A DNA stretch of 64,000 bases from Lacrimispora amygdalina (lineage in GTDB: Bacteria > Bacillota > Clostridia > Lachnospirales > Lachnospiraceae), in contig NZ_OAOF01000018.1 of assembly GCF_900205965.1 (NCBI RefSeq), positions 1-64,000 of the forward strand, in the 5' to 3' direction. The notes beneath the pieces are model-generated. The model was given only the letters and a program-made list of their open reading frames with translations. It did no database searches and was not told the DNA's origin. Numbering within the stretch: position 1 is the first letter of the stretch; each line of letters opens with the position of its first letter. The position numbers were made by a program, and so were the translations under genes. This document shows positions 44,309 through 54,200 of the stretch, piece after piece.

Positions 44309-44623
44309 TTAACATTCATCAGGTACCTGCCGGGTATTCGGTGTCGTCAGCTGTACCAGTAACTCTGCGGCATATTTACTGCCGGATTCGCTCAGACGGT
44401 AGTGAGTCCACTTGCCCTCCGGCCGGCTGTCCACCACGCCTGATTCACATAATATCTTCATGTGATAGGACAAAGAGGACTGACCGATCTCCATTTGGTC
44501 AATGAGTACGCAGGCACACTTTTCACCACTGCGAAGAAGTTCCAGAATTGCCAGACGCTTCTCATCACAGAACGCCTTGAAAATCCTGGCATTTTTTTCA
44601 TGAGTATTCTCCAAGCATATCAC
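44309..44623 (-). CDS. arsR: ArsR-family metalloregulator
   Basis: This 104-residue winged-helix repressor releases DNA on binding As(III)/Sb(III). The helix-3 region ILELLRSGEKCACVLID contains a CxC of the type that binds As(III), and QSSLSYHMKILCESGVV is the recognition helix. The N-terminus is uncertain: the frame can start at GTG 44623, but AGGTGA lies 6 bp before an in-frame TTG at 44614. Its promoter and an ArsR box lie just upstream, and the structural genes follow on the same strand. Confidence 0.92.
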   Translation of the reverse strand: MICLENTHEKNARIFKAFCDEKRLAILELLRSGEKCACVLIDQMEIGQSSLSYHMKILCESGVVDSRPEGKWTHYRLSESGSKYAAELLVQLTTPNTRQVPDEC

Positions 44624-44628
44624 CTCAA

Positions 44629-44679
44629 ATCAAATTATTTTGATATGAAAAGTATATGCTCTATATTTAAAAAAGTCAA
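44629..44679 (-). promoter_or_regulatory. arsR: arsR promoter with ArsR box
   Basis: Minus strand -35 TTGACT (44674-44679), 17 bp, -10 TATACT (44651-44656). The inverted repeat ATCAAATTATTTTGAT (44629-44644), with arms ATCAAA/TTTGAT, lies just downstream over the transcription start. Confidence 0.75.
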
Positions 44680-44722
44680 TATAAAAATATTATTTTTATG
44701 GAACACTGATAAATATTATATT

Positions 44723-44754
44723 TTGACTTGTACAATATATCAATATGATATATT
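44723..44754 (+). promoter_or_regulatory. padR promoter and operator
   Basis: -35 TTGACT (44723-44728), 17 bp, -10 TGATAT (44746-44751). The inverted repeat AATATATCA-ATA-TGATATATT (44734-44754) covers the spacer and -10, as expected for PadR autorepression. Confidence 0.6.
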
Positions 44755-44787
44755 ATAATATTATATTGATGAGAAGGAGAGGTACGA

Positions 44788-45351
44788 ATGAAAGAAAACA
44801 CGGGAAAGTCAAAATATGTAATGCTTGGGATGCTTGCCCGTATGCCGCTGACCGGTTACACTATAAAAAAGTGGCTGGAAAACGAATACAGCCATTTCTG
44901 GCAGGAAAGCTATGGGCAGATCTATCCCACATTAAAGGCACTGGTTGCACAGGGGCTGGCAGTCAGCTCTGACAATGTGGAACATGGAAACGGACGGGGG
45001 CAAATTGTATACAGCATTACGGAAGCGGGAAGAAAAGAACTTTCGGATTGGCTGCGTGAGAAGCCGGAGATAGAGAAGCTTCGTTATGAGATACTTCTTA
45101 AGATATCTTTTGGTGACAATACCCAACCGGACGTTTTAATCGGGCATCTGGATGATTTTATCAGGAGAAATGAAGATCTGATAAGAGATATGAGTGAGTG
45201 TATGGAACAGATGGACCAGTTTAAGGATCAGGGTATTAATTGTACTTATAGTCATCTGACGGCACTTTGCGGTGTTTATGTTTATTCCGCCATGAGGGAT
45301 TGGGCTGAGGAAGCAAAAAAAATTATTTCTGAGAAAGGAGAACCATTATGA
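44788..45351 (+). CDS. PadR-family transcriptional regulator
   Basis: This 187-residue protein has an N-terminal PadR winged helix (GMLARMPLTGYTIKKWLEN, LYPTLKAL-type YGQIYPTLKALVAQGLA) and a C-terminal helical domain for dimerisation. PadR repressors respond to phenolics, drugs or oxidants; the ligand is unknown here. GGAGAG precedes the ATG. The stop overlaps the flavodoxin start (ATGA), so it probably controls that gene and itself. Confidence 0.88.
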   Translation: MKENTGKSKYVMLGMLARMPLTGYTIKKWLENEYSHFWQESYGQIYPTLKALVAQGLAVSSDNVEHGNGRGQIVYSITEAGRKELSDWLREKPEIEKLRYEILLKISFGDNTQPDVLIGHLDDFIRRNEDLIRDMSECMEQMDQFKDQGINCTYSHLTALCGVYVYSAMRDWAEEAKKIISEKGEPL

Positions 45352-45821
45352 GTGCTTTAGTTGTATATTTTTCATTTGAGGGGAATACGAAGTTGGTTGC
45401 GGAGAAGATCGGGGAAACATTGCATGCGGACGTAGTTGAATTGAAGACAAGTAAGAATTATCCGACAGGGGGGATCGGTAAGTACTTCTGGGGTGGAAAG
45501 AGTGTTATTTTTGGAGATAAACCAACGTTGACAAATGATCGAATTGATTTAAGTCATTATGATACGATAATAATCGGAACTCCGGTATGGGCAGGATCGT
45601 TTGCACCACCAATAAGAAGTTTCGTTAATGATTATCAGATCAGGAATAAACAGATTGCAATTTTTGCAAGCCATGGAGGCGGCGGAGCAGTAAAATGTTT
45701 TGCTAAACTAAAGGAAGCTCTGCCTGGAAATAAATTTATTGGTGAAACGGCTTATGTTGAACCAAAGAAGAATCAGGAGAGTCTTGTGAGCGCTGCGAAG
45801 TGGGCGGAGGGGCTTATATAG
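45348..45821 (+). CDS. Flavodoxin-like protein
   Basis: This 157-residue protein has the FMN phosphate loop FSFEGNTKLVAEKIG at the N-terminus, followed by IIIGTPVWAGSFAPPIRSF and a glycine-rich ASHGGGGAVKCF. It is longer in the middle than electron-transfer flavodoxins and resembles FMN-binding flavodoxin-like reductases. It is translationally coupled to the PadR gene. Its 3' end overlaps the end of a truncated metallo-hydrolase remnant on the other strand (45814-45993). Confidence 0.85.
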   Translation: MSALVVYFSFEGNTKLVAEKIGETLHADVVELKTSKNYPTGGIGKYFWGGKSVIFGDKPTLTNDRIDLSHYDTIIIGTPVWAGSFAPPIRSFVNDYQIRNKQIAIFASHGGGGAVKCFAKLKEALPGNKFIGETAYVEPKKNQESLVSAAKWAEGLI

Positions 45822-45993
45822 GATTATTTTTATATCTTGATTGTGAGACTGCATTGCTGATAAACACATCAGAATATCCTGTATCGAACAATATTTTATC
45901 ATCTTCATATTCAATATAATAACTGACAGCAGGCTCTCCTAAGAAGTATCTGTCAATGAATGTATTATTATCAACTAATACGGTTAACTTCAT
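45814..45993 (-). pseudogene. N-terminal remnant of an MBL-fold metallo-hydrolase
   Basis: The minus strand reads MKLTVLVDNNTFIDRYFLGEP, then SYYIEYEDDKILFDTGYSDVF and ends in a stop after 59 residues. This is the start of a metallo-beta-lactamase-fold hydrolase. The HxHxDH metal site normally beginning soon after is missing. A clean ribosome-binding site (AGGAGA, 6 bp) still precedes the ATG, so truncation seems recent. The flavodoxin gene 3' end replaces the lost part. Confidence 0.65.
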
Positions 45994-46082
45994 AATGTTC
46001 TCCTATGGGTTCATTTATGAATGTTATAATATCATAATGTACAATAAAATACCATTATCTAAAAAAGTAACGAGGTGACGGA

Positions 46083-46718
46083 ATGAAATTAATAAAAAAA
46101 ATACCGCCGGAAAACAAGCAAATGACAGTGATTATGAACGACCAGGGCTGGGTTCGTTTAAAGGAACCAAATTCTGTATCAGCGGCTATCTTATGGTCGA
46201 TGCCCATCAGCATTCTTCTGATGCTGTGTAACGCTGCATGGTGTTACTATCTATACCCGCCGTTTCAGCAGTTGCTTTCCGGATCACAGGGATTCTCACT
46301 GGAATTCTCCATAGGTATAGAAAGTGTGTATTATCTGCTGGGTATGTTTTTGTGCCTTTTGATACATGAGCTGATACATGCGATATTTATACCAAAGGTA
46401 TGGAAATCAGACAAGACTTATTGGGGATTTAATGGATTGTTTGGTTTTGTATTTACGGAAGAAATCCTTTCAAAGAAAAGAATGGTTGTTATATCATTAA
46501 TGCCGCTGCTGATTCTTTCGTTTGCAGCACCGTTAATTCTGGCAGGAATGGGTCTTTTAAATGGCTATTTAGTTTTTTTGAGTATCTTAAATGCAGGAGG
46601 TGCGTGCGTTGATATCCTGAATGTGATTCTGATTCTTATACAGGTTCCAAAAGAAGGAATTCTCGTTGCAAATGGATATGCAACTTTTTACAAAATACAG
46701 GGAGGAAAGTCTGAATAG
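46083..46718 (+). CDS. DUF3267 membrane protein, putative zinc metalloprotease
   Basis: This 211-residue protein has about four hydrophobic helices and the zincin motif HELIH (in CLLIHELIHAIF). DUF3267 members resemble M50-type intramembrane proteases but their substrates are unknown. The second metal-binding segment is not obvious, so catalysis is not assured. ACGAGGTGACGG lies before the ATG. The 3' end is part of the bidirectional terminator that follows. Confidence 0.75.
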   Translation: MKLIKKIPPENKQMTVIMNDQGWVRLKEPNSVSAAILWSMPISILLMLCNAAWCYYLYPPFQQLLSGSQGFSLEFSIGIESVYYLLGMFLCLLIHELIHAIFIPKVWKSDKTYWGFNGLFGFVFTEEILSKKRMVVISLMPLLILSFAAPLILAGMGLLNGYLVFLSILNAGGACVDILNVILILIQVPKEGILVANGYATFYKIQGGKSE

Positions 46719-46736
46719 GCATTTCCTCCCTGTATT
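46694..46736. terminator. Bidirectional terminator between DUF3267 gene and nudC
   Basis: AATACAGGGAGGAAA pairs perfectly with TTTCCTCCCTGTATT around 13 nt. The left arm lies inside the end of the DUF3267 coding region. Confidence 0.8.
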
Positions 46737-46740
46737 TCAT

Positions 46741-47586
46741 TCATTCTATTTTCCCGTTTTTAAATAAAAGTATCATCTCATGGGTCAGGCTGATATTAGT
46801 AAAATCATCTGGGATATCCTCAGGAGCCATCCAGACTGCTGTGGATAACTCGGTTTCATCCAGCGTAACTTGTGGAGAACCATCCAGCTCCGCCCAATAG
46901 CCAACTAAAATGGAATCAGAAATACCCCAGGGCTGGTTTTTATAATACCGGATATTTTTTACACGCAGACCGACTTCCTCCATGACTTCCCGTTTTACAG
47001 TATCCTCTAAAGTTTCACCAAATTCTGTGTACCCCGCTATAAGTGCGTAACGGGTGTATTCTCTTCCGGCATATTTTGTCAGAAGCAGTTTGCCATCATG
47101 GATAATACCTACAATGACGGCAGGTGATATTTTAGGATAGACGGTATTACCACAGGAGGAACAGACCATGGACCGTTCTTTTTTACTTTTAATCATTTCT
47201 GCACCGCAGCATCCGCAGTAACGGCTGGTAGAGTAGAACCGGTGAAGCTGGGATGCACAGACGGCAGAAAAGGATAACCACATTGGGGTTAATTCCCGTA
47301 ATATACTGACTTTATTCAGGCAGATACCCGGAGTATCTGTAAGCGTTACACAGGATTCATCTACTAGAAAAAAATCCATCTGATCGATGGAAAATAAAAA
47401 ATCACAATGAGACTTAAACCGGCTGCAATCCTCTTCCCTTAAAGAAGAGAATCTGGGAATGGCTTTCGTATCACCTTCAGTCAAACAGATTGCTCCATCT
47501 GAAAAGTAGAAAAAAAAGCTTTCATCAGTGGGCGATTTTATTTCAAATTCATTGTGGAATACGTGGGGGAAAATATCCTGTATCAT
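46741..47586 (-). CDS. nudC: NADH pyrophosphatase NudC
   Basis: This 281-residue Nudix hydrolase should cleave NAD(H) to NMN(H) and AMP and may remove NAD caps from RNA. The four-cysteine zinc ribbon (CGCCGAEM... MVCSSCGN) and the Nudix box GYTEFGETLEDTVKREVMEEVG are intact. The NudC signature appears as NQPWGISDSIL, a variant of SQPWPFPxS. I start at ATG 47586, about 10 bp after GAAGG; the upstream in-frame ATG at 47631 has no ribosome-binding site. It faces the DUF3267 gene across a shared terminator. Confidence 0.88.
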   Translation of the reverse strand: MIQDIFPHVFHNEFEIKSPTDESFFFYFSDGAICLTEGDTKAIPRFSSLREEDCSRFKSHCDFLFSIDQMDFFLVDESCVTLTDTPGICLNKVSILRELTPMWLSFSAVCASQLHRFYSTSRYCGCCGAEMIKSKKERSMVCSSCGNTVYPKISPAVIVGIIHDGKLLLTKYAGREYTRYALIAGYTEFGETLEDTVKREVMEEVGLRVKNIRYYKNQPWGISDSILVGYWAELDGSPQVTLDETELSTAVWMAPEDIPDDFTNISLTHEMILLFKNGKIE

Positions 47587-47659
47587 AAGTTTAAGACCTT
47601 CTTTTTCGTAATTATCATTTAGACAGTTCATTCTATTTTAGAATTAATCAGTCTTTCTG

Positions 47660-47961
47660 TCAAGATGGCGGAAGAATTAGCAATTTACAAAAGTCCACTA
47701 AAGGCCCTTCTTCTTTCATTTCAATATATTTCCTTAACAGATTTTTACCGTCTTCACGTAAAATGCCTCCGTAACAGTCCGGTAATGTGTAGGATTGTAA
47801 TATATCATGATTTGATCTCCACCTGTTATTTAAAAGTGATATGGCACCATCAATGGGGGACTCCAGGGAATAGTAAATCTCGCGCCCACGGGCAATTCAC
47901 CGTATTCTAAAGATTTTTCTCCTTCTTTCATAGCAATTTTCATTTTTTCTTCAATAGTCAT
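47660..47961 (-). pseudogene. Deaminase-family remnant (two frames, internal deletion)
   Basis: The minus strand begins MTIEEKMKIAMKEGEKSLEY then GELPVGA, the N-terminus of a nucleoside or tRNA-adenosine deaminase. That frame stops after the join. In the next frame comes YYSLESPIDGAISLLNNRW, then LPDCYGGILREDGKNLLRKY, a deaminase C-terminus. The catalytic HAE and PCxxC segments between them are gone. A ribosome-binding site (GGGGAAAGG) still precedes the ATG at 47961. Confidence 0.6.
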
Positions 47962-48298
47962 GGTTTTCCTTTCCCCTTTAGGGTATGTTTTTTGTCTCTG
48001 CTTTTATTTTTGCATATTTAAAAACCATTGTAAATAACTAAATAATATGAGGTTAACAGTTAGTACCATAGTTGATATTTTGTTAAGAAGCAACAAAAAA
48101 CATGGTTCATAACTCTTAAAAATGTAAAAAATAGTTATAAATATTATTAAAATAATTAGGGGTTAAAAATCAATATGTAAACAAAAATAACTGGTTTGTA
48201 ACCAGCCTCAGGTATACTGACTAAGAGGGAAATATTGCCATTACGTGGCTTCCATATAGAGTAAGAAATTAGAAAGAAGAATTAGAGGAGGGTGTGAA
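47962..48298 (+). promoter_or_regulatory. Leader region of the giant surface-protein gene
   Basis: This is an A/T-rich gap of 337 bp without a gene. The perfect inverted repeat CTGGTT-TGT-AACCAG (48191-48205) is followed by TATACT (48213-48218), a possible -10 without a convincing -35 at the right distance. GAGGAGGG lies 6 bp before the start codon, a very strong ribosome-binding site. Confidence 0.45.
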
Positions 48299-51200
48299 AT
48301 GAAGGGAGCAATGAAGAAAAGACATCAGATTAAAAGAATGATTGCCTGGTTGCTGACTATAGCCATTGTTGCAGGTAATGTATCTCAGCTTAATGCAACT
48401 ACGGTTTATGCGGCAGATTACACAGCACAAAGAACGGCTACACCATCAAGCGCGTCAAAGGCCTCTCCGTCAGAAGCTACACCATCACAGGCAAAACAGG
48501 TGATAGATGTTAAGGTTACCCAGTCTGCCATAGAAAAAGTTCTTAAGAAGGATAGTGACAGAAGACCTGAATTAAAAGAAGATATGATTCCGTTTAAGGG
48601 AGAGCAAAAAGATCTGGTTATTGAAAAATTATATGAGGAATTGGATGGAAAAACGTTAATTCTTCAGAAAAAATCAGGTAAGGCCATGTACCTTGTGGTA
48701 GTCTCCGATGTGTTGGACGGTGAACCTTTTAGCTGGTCCGATGAATCAGACCGTATTAAACAGGAAGCCATCCTTCAGAGCGTTCAGATTATAGGTGTGA
48801 ACGGATATAAGGACCGGCAATGCGAATTCCGACTCAGGATAGTAAGTGACAATTTTGTTGTTACAGATGCCCAGTTAGATGAATATGCGGTAGTTGGTGA
48901 AAACACAGAGGATATCATTACGAACAAATCTGGAAGCAGTGCATCGGGCAGTGCTTCTGCAGGGGGAACGGCAGCAGGGACACAAGCAGATTCGAAAGCA
49001 GAAATACAAACGGAAACTGCAGCAGTAACCCAAACAGCAGCAGAAACCCAAGCAGCAGCAGAAACCCAAACAGAAACAGCAGCAGAAACACAGGAAGTGG
49101 AGTCAGATTCTAATATTAAGGACGATCATAATACGGAAAGTCCAGGAACCGAACCTATTACATCAACAGAGAAAGAAACGGAAGCTGCTGAACCGAATGT
49201 AAATGAAAATAATGCTTCAGATACTGCATCAGATGAAGTGAAATCGGAAAGTAAAGAGGAGGTAAAAACAGAACAGACTGAACCAGAGAAAGCTGAAGTG
49301 CAGGAACAAGACAGTAATAATTCTGTTGATTCCGAATCTGGAAATGACAGTTCTGTCAGCGAAAACAAAACAGAAAATCTGCAGGTTTCCATCTCCAGGC
49401 ATCAGGTTCCGGTACTTACAGAAGCGCAGGAAACTGCCACCCCTTCGGAGACAGTTTCAGAGCCAGAGAGCTTTGACAGTGCAGATATTGTCTCTGTCGG
49501 AAATGGCCGCGTTTTATCCGGAGAGGAAAAGTCTGCGTTAATGGGAATTGACGGGGAAGAGGATGAAAAGACCTTTAGTCTGACTTCGTTATTTACCCAG
49601 CCTTCTTTTTCCATGGTAGTTCCAAGTTTTGGTATCACATTATTAAATATGGAAGTAAGTGATGAGGCAAAGCTTTCTCCCTATGAAACTGCTTTAAGCT
49701 ATTATGGTGAAGATGCATCTGATAGAAAAGATACGGTGGAAATTAATCTTAGCCAGAGCATGACCGGCGAGATAAAGGCAGGAAAGCTTTTTAACTATAC
49801 CATTACTTATACAATGCAGGCGGCTCCGCTTTACGAATATGCGGCAGGCGGAAAATTGTCTTTGTTTGATACCTATGAAAATGCAGTCATTTATTTTACA
49901 GTTCCTGCAGGTATTAAATTGGAAGAGCAGAGCGGGAAAGTTGAGCTTTCTACATCAGACAGCGAAAAAAGTGTTTATGCAATCCAGGTTGGAGATGAAA
50001 ACCACACCATACGGCCCGGAAAGTCTGATAATATTGTGATTAACGCTTATATAGACGGAAACGGTAAAAGGGCAGTAGGTGAGAAATTTGCACTGTCAGA
50101 TAACAGCGTTGCATTTCATGCGGACGTAAAGGTTGCAGATAAGACAGATAAAGAAAATGTTACATATCCCGGAAATATTCCGACAGTCACATATGCCGAC
50201 CAGCCGTCACAGACCCAGCTCCAGCTGATCTCCGATGATGAGTGGCACATTAAAAAGAGCGTTTATCCCACAGATCATTCTTACACAGTTGTGAAGGACG
50301 ATGCGGAGAATCCTAAGTACGTTGATATCACTTATATGATAGAGGTGGGGATGTATGGGAATCCGGGTGTGATTTCAACACAGCCGAGTGGCACCATTTA
50401 TCAGACTTATGGACGTACCGGATTCGAAAACAACTCCTTCCATATCACAGATAATCTTTCCATAACAACACCCAATGCTCCGGATGGGATGAAGCCTATA
50501 TCTGTCAGTGCGACATGGGGAGATAAAAAAAGTTTATCATTCAGACAAGATGGCGATGGATCCATTGTAATAGATGATTTTAAAACACAGGGTCAAAATG
50601 AAGCTGATGATATTTATGTTTCAGACGCGGCCCCAACTTACAGTTCGTATCTGGTGACTGCCCGATATCCTTATGAACCTTTTGTTTTAAAATACAACGA
50701 CCCTCGTGTAAATGATTCTTCGGTATTTACTATTTTAAACCAGGCTCATTTAGAATATATCAAACTGGGAACCAGTCAGGTTATGAAAGAGGATTCTGAA
50801 GCAGCTGTAGCAGTACATGAGGTGAATAATCCAGCAGTCATCCAGATAGTTAAATTGCTGGACGAGGGAATCGGAGTTTTAAAGCCATATGATCTGACCA
50901 TGGAAAAGGAATATCCAGGTTCTGCTGAATTTGAAATTTATTCTGTTGATTCGCAGGGTAATGAGACGCCTTATGACAATTATACTGTTCTGGAACCAAA
51001 CGGTAATTTACTGGTAAAAGGAATAATAGCTGTTAATCCATCCAATGAAACTGATGAAGAACTTCCTTATACAACTGGCAGCAGGGGTTATATTCAGATT
51101 CAGGCTGATCCGGGAACTTATGTGATCAAGGAAGGAAGGAAACCTGCAGGTACAGAATACGGCTATGCAGTAGTGGATTCTAACACCTTTAGAGACAGTC

Positions 51201-54200
51201 AAGAGATTAAATTCAGTATTAAGGCTGGAGAGAATAAAGAAGTTAAGGTGATTAATAACGTCGTTGGCAAGGGTGCAATTGAATTCTATAAAAAGGCGCG
51301 TACCTGGAACAGTGTGGATACTAATGAAACAGATTTAGGTCCCCTGATCGGTGCAGAGTTTACACTTTATCAAAAGATAGACGGTACATTAAGTGAAGTG
51401 ACAACGGTTAAATCAGACGAGAAAGGTTTTGTAAGGTTTAAACCGGTTACCCCTGGTGAATATATTGTAAGAGAGAAGAGTGCGGGCGGATATATTCTTG
51501 ACACACATGATTATCCTGTAACGGTAAGGAAAGGGGAAACCTCTGCCTTAAAGGAAGACAGGAATTACCTTGTAAATACTTTAAATAAAGCAAAAGTGCA
51601 GGTAACAAAACTGCTTCAGAGAGATGATGGCACCTACGGAGGCGTACCCTGGCAGTACAGAAGGGATTTTAATAACCATTTCTGGTTTGAGTCATCCGTT
51701 GGGGGAAGCAGCTGGTCCAGAGTTTCTGTGAATTCAAAAAAGACTTATTCTCTGGATGGAAACAGTAAATTTACAGCTGAGCTTCCTATTTATGACAGTG
51801 GGAATCATTTAATTCGGTACAGAGTAGTAGAACAGCTTCCGGATAGATATTATGATGGAAACTCTGAGGGAGATGGGGTTACTACAGAAACCAAAGATAA
51901 AAAGACATATCTTTATAAAGAATTTACTCTTGTACCATTAACAACAACATCAGTTCAGCTTAAAAACAACAGACAGGGAGTCTTAAAGCTTCAGAAAGAA
52001 ACCTGGACATTTGGCAGCGGTGATTCCTCTGGTAAACTCATTACGAATAATTCCAATGCCGGATTTAAGTTTAAACTATACGTGGCTGATAAAAATCAAA
52101 ATAATTACAGTGAAGTAACTCCTGCTAAAAGCTATGTAACGGATCAGAAAGGTATTGTTATTGCTGATAATCTTGATATCAGCAAGGATTATTACTGGAG
52201 TGAAGAAAACAGTTCCGACCGTTTAGAGGCAGAGGAAGATGGGAAAACCATTGATAACGTATTGATTAATGGGGAGAAGATATCTCTTATCGGACCTTTT
52301 ACAGTCAGCAGGCAGTCAGATACCAGTGTCAAGGCGTATAACATACCACAGAAAGTACCTTACTGGCTTCATAAGTACGATATAACGGATGAAGCTAAAA
52401 CAATTACGGCAACGTTTATCATTACAAGGAAAGAAGATGAAGTGTTTAAAGGAACTGTCTCTGCAAACGGAACATTTGTTTCTTTGGATCCTGGAACTAC
52501 GTATGTGGCAAAAGAAATACAGGCACCGGAAAATTATGTTGGAGAAGAGATCAGGGAGTTTACGACACCAAGCGGTCCGATTAACAGAAAACAACTTAAG
52601 GATTGGTTTTCAAATGAGTCCACAACCACCCATTTGAAATTTTATAATAAGCCATATCAAACAGTAAATTTAAAGAAAATAAAATATAGTTCTGATGGTA
52701 AAGAGGATAGTAAAGCTAAACTATCTTTTGAAGTATATCAGAAAGATGGGGATACTTTTCAACCAGTAACTCTTCCAAATAAAAATAATATAATTGTATC
52801 AAATACAGATACGGTTATGGCACCGGGAAAATATTATTTTAAGGAAGTTCTGGACTCAGATGTTATTAATCCTTTATTTCTGATGAATAACAAAACAGAT
52901 GGATCGTATAAGGGTTATATTATTCAAAATAGAATGGTCTATTACGGACCGGCAGAGGTAAATGCAGTAGATATAAACGGTAAAAAAAATATTGATCTCA
53001 TGTTAAATGATAATAAGGCTCTGGTTAATTTTCAAAATGAGGGCAGAGTGAAGGTTACGAAATTGGATGCGTTAAGAAATACACCAGTAAGCGGCGCTGA
53101 GTTTGGAATTTATTTAAAATCCAAGTTTCGCCAGGATGACTGGGTTAACAGTATTAAAAATCCCATTCAGACAGTAACCTCCGGCACTAACGGTCAGGCT
53201 GTCTTTGATAGTAATGAGCTGCGCATTTTCGATGACAGCGGAAACCGGATCCCTTATGTGATTGCGGAGATCACAGCACCATCGGGATATCTTCCCTCCT
53301 ATAAAGTGCTGACAACCACACTGACAGAAGGAAAAACCATTTCCACAGTGAATGGAGAGTCATCAGGAGCGCCGCTGATAATCAAAGATGAGCCGAAGCT
53401 GACAATACGGACCCAGAAGTACTGGCGTGATAGCTGGAATGACCAGTTCCATGAGGTGAACCAGGCATTAGGGAATGTAAGCCTGGCTCTTTATAAGGTA
53501 AACCGTGATCAGCCGGAAACCGCTGATTTAGTAACGGTACAGGTGACAAACGAATTTGACGGAATTGCAACGTTCAATGATATTGACCGGAATGATACGT
53601 ATTATGTAGCAGAAGTCCGGGTGCCCACCAGAAGCGAATCAAGACTGCCTTTTGAATTAAACATGGGAAATAAAGAACCGCTTCCTCTTGAGAACGGGCA
53701 GCCGGCAAGGAGTCTTTCTGTGGCGGATTTAAAGGAGCGGTATAATGCAGTTTCATTCAGCGGAAAGGATCTTCCAGGTAATGTAGAATCACTGGTCAGA
53801 TATACGGATCCGATTTTTAACTATAAATCATGGGTTCAATTTAATATATGGAAGACCTGCGATGGGATAACCTTTGGCGGAGGCACTCATGATATCCATA
53901 TGGTAAACGGTGCAGGATTTACTCTTTATAAAATGCTTTCTGATACGAAGAATTTATCTTCAGTTAAATTAGAAGATTTTACTGATGAGGAAAAATTCGA
54001 GTCAGAAGGGCAGTATGAAAGCGGCACTCGTATCGATCCGGAGACAGGTAAGCGGCTGGATGGCCAGTTTGACACCACAATTTTGGATGATGGTTACGTA
54101 TACTGGCTGATTGAGGATAAAGCTGCACCTGGTTATACTCTGGATGAAGGTGGGAAGATTGCTGCCGTATTTGTTCCGGATCATTCCGGATACAGCGGAT

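Noticed and set aside
48875..49392. Cys/Ser-rich antisense frames in the N-terminal stalk of the giant gene
   Set aside because: They mirror the low-complexity Thr/Ala/Gln/Glu codons on the coding strand.
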